Below are positions 26,101-38,871 of a stretch of DNA of 64,000 bases, one piece after another (position 1 is the stretch's first letter; each line of letters starts with the position of its first letter). Where the stretch lies: the NCBI RefSeq assembly GCF_021130785.1, contig NC_060213.1, positions 71,444,001 through 71,508,000 on the forward strand. Direction: 5' to 3'. Under the pieces are notes generated by a model. The model had not been told where the DNA came from. It was given only the letters and a program-made list of their open reading frames with translations, and did no database searches. This DNA is from Homalodisca vitripennis (taxonomy: Eukaryota > Arthropoda > Insecta > Hemiptera > Cicadellidae). The position numbers were made by a program, and so were the translations under genes.

Positions 26101-28960
26101 AGTAGACATCTTTTGACTAAATTGACTAATAGATAAACTCAACTATGGCACTTAAGAGTTTTTAGACCAGAAGTAGATTACAAATACTAGAATTAAACTT
26201 TTTATAATTTAATTGAGAGGTTTTTGTGGCATATAAATTCGTATTTTCTTTGTCGGATCAACAAGGCAAACTCAGCTGTAGCGTGACAAATATAAGAGAC
26301 TCGAACCAGAAATGCTCATACACACGTGAAATTCATTCATTTAAACTTTGAACCTCTAAACCATGAAATACTATATAGCCAGTTTATACCTAACTGTGTG
26401 TGAACTATTGCGTATGGCTCGATCATATTACATTATTAGTGCTTTTATTAAACTCAGGACACCAATTTTAAAATTTGCGTGCTAGTTGATGAATAAATAA
26501 TTAGTTTGTAAAAAACTAAGTGTTTTGCACGTGATAAAAGATTTTTAAACGGGTATTTTTCAATATAGAGCAAAATTGAAAAAATAATAGAGTGGAAAAA
26601 GTACATTAAAATTCAATAAAAATATTTTATTATATATCTCTCTTTCGTTTGACCCTTATAGTACAAGGGAATTTTTGTTTTTTAAACATTTCTGTGACAC
26701 CTAAATTTATGAAATAATTGTGAATATGCGATGTAGCAAAATATCCCGAAAACCCCAACCCTTATATCCTTGGGATCCTTGTGTATATCCTTGGACTTTA
26801 CATTTTTCGAGAAACCTCATTTCTTCATAGACAAAATCGAGTTATGTAATGGTGAATGTCCAGCCATTGAGTATGGATGAGTGCCAATAAACCCTATCAC
26901 TATGCAGCCTGACATAACTTCTCTTTTGTCTCTTGTCGAGATATAAATATATATTTTCTGTATGATTGTATAACGGTCTATCTGTCGTCACGACATATCA
27001 AGATGAAACGGGCAGTATATAATAAATCTTGTATGCAATCTCTACACTTTTTACGGGACACGTGTTGTGGCATACTCAAGCACCTTATTATTAAATGTGA
27101 ATGACAAAATTTGTTCATAAACGCCAAATCTCGATAACAGTTGGATTAATTAGAAAAAGATTTGGTGTTAACTTGAATATTTTGTAGTCGGAAAAATTAT
27201 AATATTTAAGTTTCATAATTAAAATTTTAACGGAAACTTAACATCTTATGACACTTTAATTTTTAGCTCGATAAAGTGGCAAAAATATTTGTTTACAATA
27301 GAAATTTTAGAATACTGCTAGATTAGTAGTGATGCAGGTAGCAAAGGCAAAGTTAATATATTAAATCAATTTCAAATTCGGCTAATGGTGATTTTAAAAC
27401 TATTTGTATTACTATTTAAACACCTTTATAAAATCAAAATTAATAAAACAGGTGTGTAAGTAATGTTAGGTAACTCGAAATAGGTGGGCTTATTGAAATT
27501 ATATTTTTCTATCGGTATTAGAAGGCTTAACTAGAATCACCAGAAATTTCTTACAACGGAAGTATATGACAAGGCTACAAGTAAATTTAATGAGGTTTCT
27601 GAGACCTATATACCTTGATCAATAAAATCCTATATATGACTTCAGATATTCTATAATTTGAACCGAAAATGATACTAAATGTAAAGACAGGTATCTCCAA
27701 TCCACTTAACCACAAAAATTGCATTGAATATTACTAATATATGCCTACTTACGTTTTTAAAACTTTATATGACTCCATAATATGAATATTTCTACTATAT
27801 GATTTAGTCCTCTTACTAAGTAATACACGGATTTAGATTTTTCGAATTGATTGGGAAGACTGGAGTAACAGTTTGTTATAAACATCTGTATTTTATAGTA
27901 AAACCATAATTAGGGTAGCACTTTTCAGATAAAAATCGTTTAAATGTAATACAATTTTTAATTCTTAAGTTTTCTTAAAATCTAATTCAGTCGGGTTTGA
28001 AATATTCAAATATGAGTTTATAATGCACTACCACTTACGCCTGGCATAGTACGCGATTTCCTTATGAATAACCGATACATCTAACGATTATACTTTTTAA
28101 ATGGCATAACAAATACTTCTGTACAAAAGAAATAAACAGTGGAATATATGTCTTTTAATCAATTCCAAAATAATTGGAATTTAAATTTAAAAAAAACCTT
28201 TTCGGCCCCTGAAGTCAGAAATTAAAACAGGTTTTTAAGAATAGCAATACACAAATTTTTCTTCTAAGTTCCTTTTTATTTAAATGGATAGGTCCAACAA
28301 TTTCAAGCGGAAGAATACTCAACCCTTAATATTTTAGTGAGAGAATTATGATGCAATACAACGGAGTACTATGATAATTTTAAATCGGATTTTGGTAAGT
28401 TATAATTTCAGTGTTCATTTCTAAGAGGTTATCCAAACAAAATTTCCTTTCGCTTTATTTTAGGATTAATGCGTGAGACATCACTTCTGACTCGAAGGAA
28501 TTATATTTCACAAGTAATATTAGATTGTCTTCTTGAAACGATTAAACACAGATATACATATATGACTTTAAAAGCCCACATGTATTACTCAAAAGATTTC
28601 TACTTTCAATTCCTCAAATCTTCTTGTGGTCTAAGTTAATCCAGATGCCCTAGTAGCGTATGTATTATTGCTTCTATTAAACATACTATGGATATAGTTA
28701 CATTTATGGTAATTTGAATGGGAAGTAGAGATATAATTTTGGAGTTACTTATTGAGAGGTTCATATGGTAAAGAAATTTGTCAATGGCTCTCATTTTACG
28801 TTTATATCATGAAGAAGCACTTCCGATTCGAATCAATTATCTTTTACAATCCATAACAGAGTTTGCATTGTCGCCACGATTAAAACTTTTGCAAATACAC
28901 TTGGTCTGAGAAACATACTTTAGACTGTTACACCTTAGGTGTTTTGAAGTAATTTCAATC
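23173..28960. other. AT-rich intergenic stretch with weak repeats
   Basis: No gene was recognised. The stretch contains two copies of a dispersed CTGTCTGTCYG-type motif (near 25205 and 26970) and a blurred tandem array (25715-26320). The remaining short ORFs are AT-driven and lack motifs. Confidence 0.45.
25715..26320. repeat. degenerate tandem array, uncertain
   Basis: Related segments recur near 25730, 25955, 26060, 26136 and 26266. They share AACTYARCTRTRGC, a following AATATAAATTAAATTAAA block in two units, and GGCCGGAAGTAGA-like sequence. Spacing varies from about 75 to 225 bases, so it is a decayed array or several fragments of one element. Confidence 0.35.
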
Positions 28961-29024
28961 TTAGTTATTCTAGGTCTCCTAGTAGCATTTGCTTTGTTGC
29001 TAGAACAAGAAAATATATACTTAC

Positions 29025-29132
29025 ATGCACCTGTCTTCTTCAGTCGAAAAACGTCTTCTTTTTCAATTAATTGTAATCTACTTCCAGTCTTAGATATCAT
29101 CAGTGACGTACTAGCGTTCTTGTGAGTTTGGC
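29025..29132 (-). CDS. candidate exon of an unrecognised minus-strand gene
   Basis: On the minus strand a pyrimidine-rich acceptor (TATGTACTTTCCAG, or GTGAG five bases later) precedes a GC-richer open stretch that ends at the strong donor GCAT/GTAAGTAT. With the second AG the exon enters in phase 1 and leaves in phase 1, encoding about 35 residues including SKTGSRLQLIEKEDVFRLKK. No family was recognised. Using the first AG, all frames stop early. Donor-like GTAAGT strings are expected every few kb in this DNA, so chance is possible. Confidence 0.25.
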
Positions 29133-30429
29133 CTCACCTGGAAAGTACATACATACATACACGTAGGTATAAAAAGCACAATTTTTTAACTATTTCGGTC
29201 AAAAAGCAACTACATTCGGTTCTTTTAATCTACATGCGATAGAGGTAATTTTCGGTGCAATAGTAATTTTTTGTATTTTGCCTCTATCAATAAAATATAT
29301 ACATGCATTTATAATTTGTATTGTACCCTATTTACCACCGTAATCCGTTTTTACAGCACACAACACATATGTGTTAACATGTACCTATCTAGGACAACGA
29401 GAATAAAAAAAAATTAAATAAAATAAAAAAAACTGTTCTTATATGAGTTTTAGCCTCATTTACACCCCTATGTGTAGATCATTTTTGTGAAAGTTTTTCT
29501 ATCTGTCTGTTGAGAGTATAAGACCTGTGTTACAGAATTTTTATATTTCAATATAAAGTAATTGAATTTTGACATTTAATTTACACTAGTGTTTGTTGTA
29601 ACTGACCAAAAATGTATTTTTGACAAGTTTTATATTGAAATATCCTTAATCAATACAAAATATACAAAATCAGGTCCAAGGTTAGAATTTACGTTCACTG
29701 TGGCATAGTGCTTGGGGTAGCATGTCGACAGATGCACTTTATGTTCAAAATGTACCACGATCACATAGAGCTTAATTACAATCTAATTATTCCTGATGAC
29801 TATACGCGAACTGTATGTAATTAGTTATGAAAATGTGTCACATCACATGTACCAATGAATGATCACCTAATCTACCTAGAAAGTTTAATTAAAACTTTTA
29901 ATTAGTTATAATTTTCACTTAATTAACACACTTGTTGAATGAATATGATCCGTATAGAAGAGATATCTCCAAACTTGCCTGAATTGATTCAAGGTCGAAA
30001 ATCATATTCATAATACAATATTAATTTAAATTTTTATTCATAAAGTAACATATAATTTTATCACTATGTGAGCCTTAGGTTTTCTGTATGGAGTGTCTAT
30101 CCTCTACAATTTTATTGAAATTATTTTATTTCCTGTTCTAACATTGTTACTAATAATTATACAACATATCATTTTATGTTTATCAGACGTTGAGATCTGC
30201 CAGAATCCGGAATTTATTAGTAGCTGGGAGCATCTTTAGTACGAGAACTCATACAATTTTAGTCTATAGATGTTGATAGCATCCAGAGACCCGCACCAGC
30301 CAATATTATTTTATAATATACCTAGAGGCAGATGGTTCAACAGGAAAGGAGATCCCCGATACTGGAATTATGCCTATTCCGAAACAGCACAGAGTGAAAA
30401 CGTTGTAAAGCTGAAGGTTACCAACTACC

Positions 30430-30590
30430 TGGAGCTCTCAGAAGTCGGGAAAATATGGAAGTGAGAATTTTTAAGAGATCATGAGCTCTCATAAAGGCCG
30501 TGAACTCTTAGAGACCGAATGTTTACAGAGACCGAATATTCCAGAATTCGGAGGTTATCAGAGGCCGGAAGTTCCAAGAAAACTGATTAC
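30430..30590. repeat. degenerate 16-19-bp tandem repeat
   Basis: About eight diverged units follow a consensus near GAGCTCTCAGAGGCCGGAA; examples are GAACTCTTAGAGACCGAAT, GTTTACAGAGACCGAAT and GTTATCAGAGGCCGGAA. Weaker related units (CATCCAGAG) appear up to 30190 and 30790. The array is more GC-rich than its surroundings. Confidence 0.65.
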
Positions 30591-31970
30591 ACGATTTACC
30601 TCATTTGAATGACAGAAATGGAGTTTTTTATTTTAGCCAGACCACTATATAGCACAGAGTTTTTTAAGTTATTTTCTTCACTCTATCCTGAAACATTCCT
30701 GAGATATCCGAAACATCGTAAGCTTTAATTGACCAGAGAAGCTTCTTTTAGTAACTGGAATCATCCAAATGTCAGAAGCATCCAGAGGTAAATTTTTTAA
30801 ATGTAACATGAAATAGCAAATCCTTCCCTAAACCATCTTTATCTCAGAATAGCTTTGTAAGCCATTCGAATAGGGTATGCCTCTGACTTTTTCCTTTATT
30901 CCGCAACAAAGTACGAGGCTGCAGTTATCGTTAGTTACTGTTGTATTAGTTAATACTGTTAGTATTAGCTCAAAACCTGTTTGATATTATTAATCAGCGT
31001 AATCCAGGAGTTTTCAGAAGCTCATTGGTTCAGAGGGATAGATTTTTAAATGCCAGGTAAAGTGAACTGCAACAGACATTTACTTTCGCTTTTGGTAGAC
31101 AAACAAAAAAGACTCTTCTGTATATTTATGGCAAAACAAATAGTCAAGAATATCTTTACCCATATTAGAATTCAACGGAAATCTCCATAAAAGTTTGGCC
31201 TATGAACGATAAGGTCTTTTTCATACATCTACATTACTACGTCGAGGGAACAAAATATTTTTAAGAATAAAAATGTGAGCCGTGATCCTTATTTAAAAAG
31301 AAACATTAAATTAAAACTATAAATAAATATTTACGTCACAGTATGAAAAATGTAGTACTGAAAACTTAATTTAAATAAATTACTTAATACCGCGAAATGT
31401 TTTACGCAAATTTTCAATAACAAGGCAACATAAAATTAGATTTACGAATAGTACTTACGAGTAACATATCATTGTATGTTCCTTATCTTATTCAGACTAA
31501 ATCTATAAATGGGGATAGAATGTTATCCCGATATTTCATGCATAGATAGTTGAGAAGCAACCAGGATAGATACAGCCTTCTAATTTAAATTCTTAATTTA
31601 AAAAGTACCTATATAGTTTATATAACAGCTCTTCGAGGGATCACATTCAATAAGTATCGAGTCTCTAGAGATATACAGATTCTTTAGATTAATTTATGTA
31701 TGATTGAACAAAGGGCATATTCTGTAATGATTTGATAGTTACATTGATGGAAAATCACTGTAATAAGATTGAACTATGTATATATGACGTAACATAACGA
31801 AATTTAGTCATTGCTTACATCAAATTGATGGAAAAAATAGTGATGATATAATGGTTATTTACTATTTATTATAAGTCATATGTTCTTAAGAAGTAAAATA
31901 CTAAAGCAGAATAACTTGGCTGACGAAACTGTATACTATGTATGAGCTGGAGAACTCTTGGAAAAGTAAT

Positions 31971-32065
31971 TCAACTGAGGAAACCTCCGAGGGCACTTAG
32001 TTTCTTGTGCGGAGCAGACATCGCCAGTTCGTTACCTCGCCCTAGCAGATTTATCTGTTCCGATT
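31971..32065 (-). CDS. candidate terminal exon, unrecognised gene
   Basis: On the minus strand, after an AG at 32066-32067, an open frame of about 30 codons ends at TGA 31971-31973. It reads ESEQINLLGRGNELAMSAPH and continues without a stop to FLS. The local GC is well above background. Its entry phase would accept the donor of the 34352 exon. The pyrimidine tract is poor and the opposite strand is also open, so coding status and strand are unsure. Confidence 0.2.
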
Positions 32066-32368
32066 CTCAACAGTTGTTTCTAAAGATTGCGAAATATTTC
32101 TTTTTGTACTTAAATTTATTCATACAATATTGAAACGTGTTCCTAAATACGTTAACATATTTTTATATTTTATAATCAATGATTTGAATACATTACTAAA
32201 AATGTTGCTTTTAGAAAACCTACAAATTTATGCTTTTCATGACAACACGAATGGTATTGTGATTATCTGTAAATGTAGGATAAATGTTTGTGGTCCTTTT
32301 TCACCTGTCTATCAATAATACTATTGAATTTGATCTTTTTTAAATAAACTCATATATAGATACATAGA

Positions 32369-32391
32369 TTATATATATATATATATATATA
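32369..32391. repeat. (TA)n microsatellite
   Basis: A short run of about 11 TA units in intergenic DNA. Confidence 0.85.
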
Positions 32392-34351
32392 AAATACATA
32401 TTGTATAAAATATAATATATTATATGTATATATTGGATTAAATGAGTTTTATTTTTTCTAAATATTTCTGTGTTGTTGCTGATTACGTATTGTGCTGTAA
32501 GCGTATCTCTTACAAATAATTTTTAATAATGGAATAAAAACATAACAACTCAACCAACGTATGATTACGTAGAGTTTACGTCATGCCGATAAGTTAGCTA
32601 GACTCTAAGCACGTATAACCTTGACCCAGCTCTAAGTCAATTACACTGGATCTTATGGGACTTATTTGGTAAATGTATGTACCGTTTTTATGTTGAATTT
32701 TTGGAACACCAATTAATGCTGCTCCTCCTCAAGGGGATACAGTAGAGCATACATAAGACTTCAGGGACCCAAAAAGTAACTGTCATAACGGCAGAGCAAG
32801 ATAAACCAACAGCACTGTGCACATAAAGAAACGAGAGATCGTAGTGCAAACCAATTAAAAAAAGTGTTATTTCAAACGGAAATCTAGGCCTGCTGTTGTA
32901 GTACTTTCATACATTGTGCTCTCCTATTTAGAAAATATTATTTCCGGTATCTTACAAAGTTTCCTTTATACATACTGTGGTAGGTAAACGGTAGCACATG
33001 TCGTAATTGTAAACTTGAATCGGTTGTGGACAGACAATATTGAGATCAGGGTTGAATAAATATTGAGAGTTCTAGTTAACTGATTCAATACACATCTGTA
33101 ACCAGTGTAAAAGAAACATTTCGCTACCTAGTAAAGGAGTTAACATTGATATCCACTCCACTATTTCCATACCCCATATTTAATTTATATATCTACCGAA
33201 TGTGCCCAACGTTTATAAAGAATGACTGCAGAGTGGAGTGTATACAATCATTTCAGTAACGCCTCTGAAGACGTTTTTAAGATAAGGTATAGAATATTAT
33301 TATTGTTTTATTTATTAAATGGATATCTCACCTTTTATATTAGTTGCAATGCAGTTTAAGTGACACATAGCAGGATATAAATGTTTTTATGTGTCCTCGC
33401 GACGTGACGGTATACATTTAACTATAAAAAATTCTGTAGAGGGCGTCAACATTTACTTTAGATCCATTTTATAGCCTACACACAGTTATAATTTCCTTGT
33501 TATTTGTGGACACAAACAGAAGTTTTAGCAAACATAAAAAAGGATTTTTTGAGTGTTACTTTGTACGTAGATACTTTCGAACTTTATATACCTCGTAGGT
33601 ATATAAAGTATTTACACTATTTTCTGCTGTATTTAGATACTAATGACTTCAGGATGATAAGAATATCAATATATTATTTTAAATACTTTATTAATAATTA
33701 TTATGGATTACAAGTAAGTGCAATGTGGCCGTAGTTGAAGACTATGCTGTAAAACGTGATGTGGATGCAGGTCACCTTAATGGATAGGACCGACAAGGCT
33801 AGAAAGATTGGCTGTAATTACTTGCCCCCCGGTCTAGGGACACAATACTATATAACACATTTAGGAGGATAGCAAATGTGTTCCATGTCACTGTCATTGT
33901 TGTCGTCAACGAGCTTTTCATTCAATTCTAGAATAAATCATTATAGTAAGTACCATGCACATTTATAGATAGTAAACGGTGTTATTAGATAATTGTAGAG
34001 GCAAATTATTTCCCTCTACTTTTCAAAACTGACGCTAAAGGAGGGGTACTTAAAAAAAGCTATTAAGTATTAGCGTATCCTGTTAATATAAAGCCGCCTA
34101 ATTAGTATTTTCAAGAACAAATTCTAATGATTGGTGTGTGCTATGTTGTATTGTGCAGTTTTACTAAACCTAACATTAGGTCCATGCTATGCCATAATAA
34201 TATTCTGTTGCATACCATATAGTATGCTTTAAGATGGTAAAATACCACAAGATTAGCTAAACATCGCAATTAGGTCTTATATTCTGAGTTGAAAGGTTTG
34301 AGCTATAAAACAAACGTCATTGTAAACCAAAATGCTTTTGATTAAACTTAC

Positions 34352-34454
34352 CATCACTCACATCTCTTCCCGTTCGTGGGGAAAATGGGGGTATAGAACC
34401 TCTGTACATATCTTCAACCACAACATTTTCTTCTTGCGATGAGGGTGCAAACCC
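34352..34454 (-). CDS. candidate internal exon of an unrecognised gene
   Basis: On the minus strand ATATTTTTTCTAG/GGG is a strong acceptor and GATG/GTAAGTTT a strong donor. Between them one frame is fully open for 34 codons plus one base, containing SSQEENVVVEDMYRGSIPP and SPRTGRDVSD. Composition is protein-like and GC content is well above the AT-rich flank. No domain was recognised. A further GTAAGT donor (AAG/GTAAGT near 35557) lies upstream in a compatible phase, but its acceptor is unclear. This is the best supported of the candidate exons. Confidence 0.4.
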
Positions 34455-37400
34455 CTAGAAAAAATATTGTGAGACTCGCTGTGACCAACACACACCACAT
34501 CTTGGCCTTACTGCAACATGAACAGGTGTATAAGAAATATGACAGGAATATATGTGTGTGGTAAATATGTGAGCCAATAGAGAGTTATAACTGCAAAATG
34601 ATTGTGAAACTCAAACTAATCAACACGTTCCCATATTAAAAGGTTGATTCGTTTAATGAGAGTTTATTTCTATATATTCTGACATGAGATTTTATAGAAC
34701 AACGGTGTAAAATAAGATGCCATTAAGTGTGAAAGAAAAGGTAAAAGTAACAGGTGATAGTGAGACTCATTTTCTGTCTGCTCTATAAACAAGCAGAAGT
34801 GTTTCTAGGGAGACGCTTTAATGTTAATTTGTATTTTACCATTAGCTTTAAAAAGTCATCTTTTGTTTTAGCAAATTTTGGAGTACATAGATATATAAAA
34901 ATTTCATATAAAAAGATTAATTAAGATTCAATGCAACACTTCAAAGTATACCTTTTTAAGGGTGTGCGTTATAGGAGTCTTGTTGTTTTTGGGTTGCAGT
35001 TACGGAATAATGTTTTGTGTATTCATAGCATATCTAATTTTATTTTTTTCTTTAACTCACTGTGAAAATGCCAAATCAAAATGCAAAATGAGTTCGCAAT
35101 ATTCGAGTACTTTAAGTTAAAGCCTTCGGAGCTTTTTTCGTGAAGTTTGGTTTTATAACAGTAAGAAAATGGGAGTATTTATAATATAATAGCCACAATA
35201 AATTCATTGCTGGAATACGTGTTAGAAATTAACTTTATCTTTGATATCTGCATCACTACTTATCAAGCTCTGTTCTGAAACTTAAATTGTTTGTAATTAT
35301 GTAATCTAATATTTCTGTCTCTTTTAGTGTCAGTTAAATTTAAGCTATTAACCGTAAATATTACGGTTTTTCCTGAAATTAAAAAGCATTTCAGTTAAAT
35401 ATTAAGATTTTTCTTGTTTATAAAACAACCTCGGGAAAAACCCACTCTAAACACATATTTGAAACTGTTTGTTAGTAACATAGTAGGAGTTTGGTTATTA
35501 GAAGCTCTGTGATTAAGGAAACTAGAATAAAGAGCAAATGGTAATAGCTGAGACTTACCTTAAGATTGAAACCAGATAAATTATTGTACAGTTCGACTCT
35601 TACGATATTTATACGATCTCTACATAATAGGCGTTTTCAAGCAAAAATCTACTGATACGTGACAAACATTTTTGGGATAATTAATTTTTTATTACAGAGC
35701 ACATTTCCTTTTATGTTTCATTTATTGTTCTTATTCCAATTTAGCGTTTATGTTATCACAATAAACCATTAAAATTGAAACAAGTTTCTATATAACTTTG
35801 ACGTTTAATAGTCTGTAACTACGTACAATTTTGTACGCAGTAATAAGTGTATTGATAAAATTTTAACTATCAGCTACACTAAATGTACTGTAACAATACA
35901 ATTTTATATTCTATATTTTATAAAGATATAATAAAGATATATATATTATTATTATATCATTTTTATTAAATCTGTTTTTTTAAATGAATAGCCGTGAAAT
36001 GTGTTTTATTGTGAAGATTAAGTGAACAAAGGTATTTACTAGCACTACGAAGTTTACTAGTCCACAAAATTTACTATATAAAATAAGTATAGAATAACAA
36101 TTTATTTCACTACTAGAATTTGAAAAAGATGCAGTTAATATCAGGTGTATTAACAATCATTTTTATTAACACATTTGTTACTAAATACTTCTATTGTTAC
36201 GACTTCTCTAAACCTACATAGAGGGTTATCACCACATAATTCCGCTAGTCTGTACCATATTGCTTAGTAAGCAGCACCTTTACATCATTAACCCTAACCC
36301 CTCAGGCAAAAAACATATGTGTTTGATAACAGCCAAGGTATTTTATAAATAAATCACGTCCTATATCACGCGTTAAAACACTTTCATCTTGTAAGACGAT
36401 ATTGTAGCTATTTTGAGGGGTATTTTTACGTTTTATTATAATCCGTGATTATTTACTGATTTGGAAATACCATGTTTTCAAAGTTTTCAAACAATAAATT
36501 TGTTATATTTTCCAGTAAAATACTTCTCATTCTGAAAGCTTCACCGCAGTAGAATGGTTGGCAAATATTTCAAAATACTATTCCGTTAAAACAATACTAG
36601 TTATCTTGTGCACAGTTTTTTTATGTGATGAAACACTAGGTAAGGGGTAGGTAATAATACACAGTTACTTAAAAAACAAACTAAACTGTTTAGATGTGTT
36701 GTCATGTCCTAACTATTTCTGCGCCATCAGCAGCATTATTGAAATTTTATTTTGCCCGCCACTACCATCTGAAACTTGCCTTACCGTTTGTACCTCTTCA
36801 GGGAGATGTGTAAACTACTTTTTAGCCAATAATAGAGTAGATTTGAAAAGAACCTTTTTCCATTCAAATTCAGATATCATTTAGGAAAACACATTTTCTT
36901 TAGTAAGTTTAGATTTTAAAGTTCCGTATACGATAGTAAAATTATAAATATAAATATGCCGGGAGTAGTAGGTAGTTGGTCCAAAAGTGGCATGTTTTTT
37001 CTGGCAATCAATACTAAATGTTGCTACTCCTAAGTAGTCACCTTTAAAAATATTAAAAAAAATCGTTTAGCTCTTAATTTATGAGCATAGAAGTCAGCCA
37101 TTATTTTGTATTGTCTCCATCCTTGTCAACTTGTCTAATTCCTTAACGTAGTCGAAGACATTTTCAACATACATCGGTAGCAGCGGTTCCAAAACCAATG
37201 ATATAGTTCGTATTCAAAACATAACGTTTGTCAAGGGTAACTGTACAGTTTTACAATGTCAACAGGCTGTTGATGTTTGACTAAGTCTTAAGATATACTC
37301 TTAAGGTAGAAGACAACCTGCAGTAATTTCGTTTATTGTACTCAAGAGATTCAATTAATTTTGGAACTTTCAGTCAATGACCAGCTTTTAAATGAGATAC

Positions 37401-38700
37401 TCCGTCTCGTCCCCTTTTTTAATTAGTGTGGTTACCTACTTAATAAAATAGAAATGCAATGAATGTTGGAACTTTGGAAGTTGATTTAGACGTGCAATTT
37501 ATGTTGCAATTGTGACTAATAACAAAATAAGCAGGTTAACTTCGTGATATACTGTTTCCATGAAAGAGCAAACATAGTTATAAAAAAACCTCGTTATCTA
37601 CTATTCACTGTTTATACAGAATAAATACCAAGCTATATGTCTTGCCATTGGATGCTTGTATCTATTTTGAATACTTTAGGGTTTATTTATAATCATAAGG
37701 GCAGTTTAATTACAGAATACTAGCGTAGTAACACTGGTTTAGAACGATAAAAGAAATATATTTGTTCAACTTACCCATGTCCTAATATGATGCCATTTGA
37801 CACACAACGTGCGTCATTTACCGAAGGTATTTGCAACAAATAAATAAATAGATTAGAAGGTAATCTACACCCTTAAACGTTGAAATGGTCTTGCAACAAA
37901 GACTAAATCTGTATTTAAAATGATAGGTAGAAATATCTATTTAATGCAAAAACAAAAGCATTTATTGCAGATAAACCGTGCAATAGTTTAATTCCTATTG
38001 TAATTTAATATACAAAATAATCCAATATAACATGATAGTTACAATGTATTAAAAGTTAAAAATAAATAATTTTGGTATGTACATGTAAAAATGTTGGTGC
38101 TATCTCGGAGTAGATTTTGGTATCCGCATTTAGCGGTAAACACGATTAAATCTTTATTATTTTTACCTTAGTCGAAAAGAAAATACAAATATAAAAATGT
38201 TTGAAAAGGAGCAATCGATATATCGTTCCCTTTCATTGACACATATTACACACTATGATTGAGTTGGGATGGTTGGACTCTTTATAGTGCTGCATAATTG
38301 CTAATAAACTTGTTTAAATGTGTCAATTCACCCGACATACTTTGATAACACAACTATCCCTTAAGAAATGCTGATTACCCTACATTCAGCAATAATACTC
38401 ACCGTAACTCGTTTGGATTATGCCATATTATCTTAAATAACGAGGACTTCTAACTTATAATATTATACTTTTCAGACAGACTATACCTTATTAACAGTTT
38501 TGATAAACTTGATTTATATCATCATCAACGTAAATTAAAAATTGTTGTGGGCTAATAAATTACCGTTTAAGTTTATTATTAATGATCAACTAAACCATGT
38601 ATGGCAGTTTTTTTATACAATGTAAAATATTCATTCTTCTTTTTCTTTATTACTTGTGACCACTTAACTTATTTTAATCCTTATACTTAGCAAATTAATT
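34455..38700. other. AT-rich intergenic stretch
   Basis: No gene or element was recognised with confidence. Isolated donor-like sites on the minus strand near 35557 and 37772 are noted in the findings but do not define exons. Confidence 0.4.
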
Positions 38701-38871
38701 TGTTTTTATAAAAGTTTTTTATCACATTGTTATTGTTAAAATTTTATTGCATTTTATATATTTATTTATTTATTAGTAATTATTTGTCTTACTTAGTGAT
38801 AATTATTTATTTATTTATATATTTATTGGTTACCGTAACTATTCACTAATTGATAATTTATTATTTATCAA

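Noticed and set aside
37770..37880. Minus-strand exon ending ATTAGGACATGG/GTAAGTTG
   Set aside because: The donor is good but no acceptor with a pyrimidine tract keeps a frame open; kept only as a remark.
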